From an uncultured Bacteroidota bacterium (lineage in GTDB: Bacteria; Bacteroidota; Bacteroidia; Bacteroidales; Bacteroidaceae), in contig CAMVLL010000003.1 of assembly GCA_947168315.1 (NCBI GenBank), positions 1 to 64,000 of the forward strand: a DNA stretch of 64,000 nt. Direction: 5' to 3'. Position 1 is the stretch's first letter. Each line of letters opens with the position of its first letter. Shown here piece by piece: positions 63,375 through 64,000 of this stretch. The notes beneath the pieces are model-generated. The model saw only the letters and a program-made list of their open reading frames with translations, did not search any database and was not told the origin of the DNA. Made by a program: the position numbers and the translations under genes.

Positions 63375-64000
63375 TTATGAGTTTTTCCAACTGATCCTTT
63401 GTTGGTCACCAATAATCCTTTGCACCTCGTATACTAGATGCTCATCCATCTTTTCTTCGACGTTCCGTATGTTTTTAAGAACATTCTCAGGACTGGCAGA
63501 ACTGAAAAGTGTTGTGCTAATGCGAGGATTACTGATAGAGAATTGTATTGCCAGTTTCTCAATAGGATAATTCTGTTGCTCACAGTAGTCGGCTGCTTCC
63601 TTGCATGCCTGAACCAATGCTTTGGGGGCCGGATGCCAATCTGGAACACCACGAGAGGAAAGCAACCCCATTCCAAAAGGAGAAGCATTGATAATACCGA
63701 TTTTCCTAGATTCAAAATAATCCAGGTAATCTACAAGTTTATCATCGTTCAGACAAAAATGACAGAAGTTCAAAATACTTTCTACCGTTCCTGTTGGAAC
63801 ATGGTCAATGACCCATTGGAGATTTTCCAATTGTAAGTCGGTAATACCCACATGTTTGACTACACCTTCTTCTTTGAGTTCGACAAGAGCCGGAAGAGTT
63901 TCATCTACTACTTGATGAAGATCAGCAAACTCTATATCATGTACATTGATTAAATCGATGTAGTCGATATTCAATCGCTCCATACTTTCATAGACACTAT
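63375..64000 (-). CDS. Aldo/keto reductase, probable L-galactose dehydrogenase (5' end cut by the window)
   Basis: The open frame continues to the last base of the window, so the N-terminal third with the NAD(P)-binding start and part of the catalytic tetrad lies outside. The visible 208 residues resemble plant L-galactose dehydrogenase closely in several stretches: V-H-D-I-E-F, the V-P-x-G-T-V-x-x-I-L region, I-I-N-A-S-P-F-G-M-G-L-L and W-H-P-A-P. The enzyme oxidises L-galactose at C1 to the lactone with NAD+. It lies 14 bp upstream of the lactonase gene and is the first visible gene of the operon. Confidence 0.88.
   Translation of the reverse strand, partial: SVYESMERLNIDYIDLINVHDIEFADLHQVVDETLPALVELKEEGVVKHVGITDLQLENLQWVIDHVPTGTVESILNFCHFCLNDDKLVDYLDYFESRKIGIINASPFGMGLLSSRGVPDWHPAPKALVQACKEAADYCEQQNYPIEKLAIQFSISNPRISTTLFSSASPENVLKNIRNVEEKMDEHLVYEVQRIIGDQQRISWKNS

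Overview
The window is a chromosome segment from a gut-type Bacteroidales bacterium (Bacteroides, Parabacteroides or a close relative; the species cannot be settled from sequence alone). The evidence is the recurrent Bacteroidota -7 promoter box TAnnTTTG (often TATCTTTG, with TTG/TTTG about 20 bp upstream), A-rich leaders instead of strong Shine-Dalgarno sites, many lipoprotein and signal-peptide hydrolases, a fused SecDF, Ser-type sulfatases, and families typical of the phylum (DUF1080, CE15, GH76, GH123, tricorn-like peptidase).

Layout. 1-1,030: end of a probable integrated element (DUF5681 protein plus two small ORFans) against a tRNA-Gly/tRNA-Leu pair (1,142-1,320). 1,401-3,828: leftward pyrE / SRPBCC protein / argH operon. 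4,255-7,224: small membrane protein and orphan lipoproteins. 7,225-7,787: gene-free, first copy of a structured repeat. 7,788-10,180: GH76 and CE15 enzymes. 10,349-12,781: DPP-IV-like peptidase. 12,858-16,973: BadF-type sugar kinase, GH78 and esterase operon. 17,163-20,009: head-GIN lipoprotein, PAP2 phosphatase and SDR. 20,167-28,023: RNase R, Tat-signal Gfo/Idh/MocA oxidoreductase, a 1,074-residue HEAT-repeat/DUF1080 fusion and a beta-propeller lipoprotein. 28,267-34,678: small Cys-containing protein, TPR/AraC membrane regulator, M61 peptidase, acyltransferase, periplasmic C26 amidotransferase and a lysine-rich coiled-coil protein. 34,900-37,524: double DUF1080 lipoprotein and CE7 esterase. 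37,600-39,915: divergent Kbl and SDR-type threonine dehydrogenase. 39,916-40,475: second repeat copy. 40,476-43,475: secDF. 43,744-57,318: GH20, tricorn-like peptidase, two Ser-type sulfatases, GH123, GH36 and an outer-membrane barrel. 57,528-58,412: lipoprotein sugar isomerase/epimerase. 58,464-64,000: leftward five-gene L-galactose catabolic operon cut by the right edge.

How the genes fit together. Most of the window serves glycan use: secreted or surface enzymes (GH20, GH36, GH76, GH78, GH123, CE7, CE15, sulfatases) remove sugars, sulfates and esters. The DUF1080, Gfo/Idh/MocA and TIM-barrel proteins match the 3-keto-glycoside route known in gut Bacteroidota, which cleaves glycosides by oxidation and elimination. 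The right-hand operon is assigned step by step: L-galactose to L-galactonolactone, L-galactonate, D-tagaturonate, D-altronate and 2-keto-3-deoxygluconate. No SusC/SusD pair is visible, so transport must be encoded elsewhere.

The most unusual item is a pair of intergenic elements (about 7,372-7,692 and 40,050-40,293), each made of a 21-bp-period motif array plus a hairpin module, with the array inverted between the two copies. I do not recognise this element. All functional calls come from reading the protein sequences and motifs; no database search was run.
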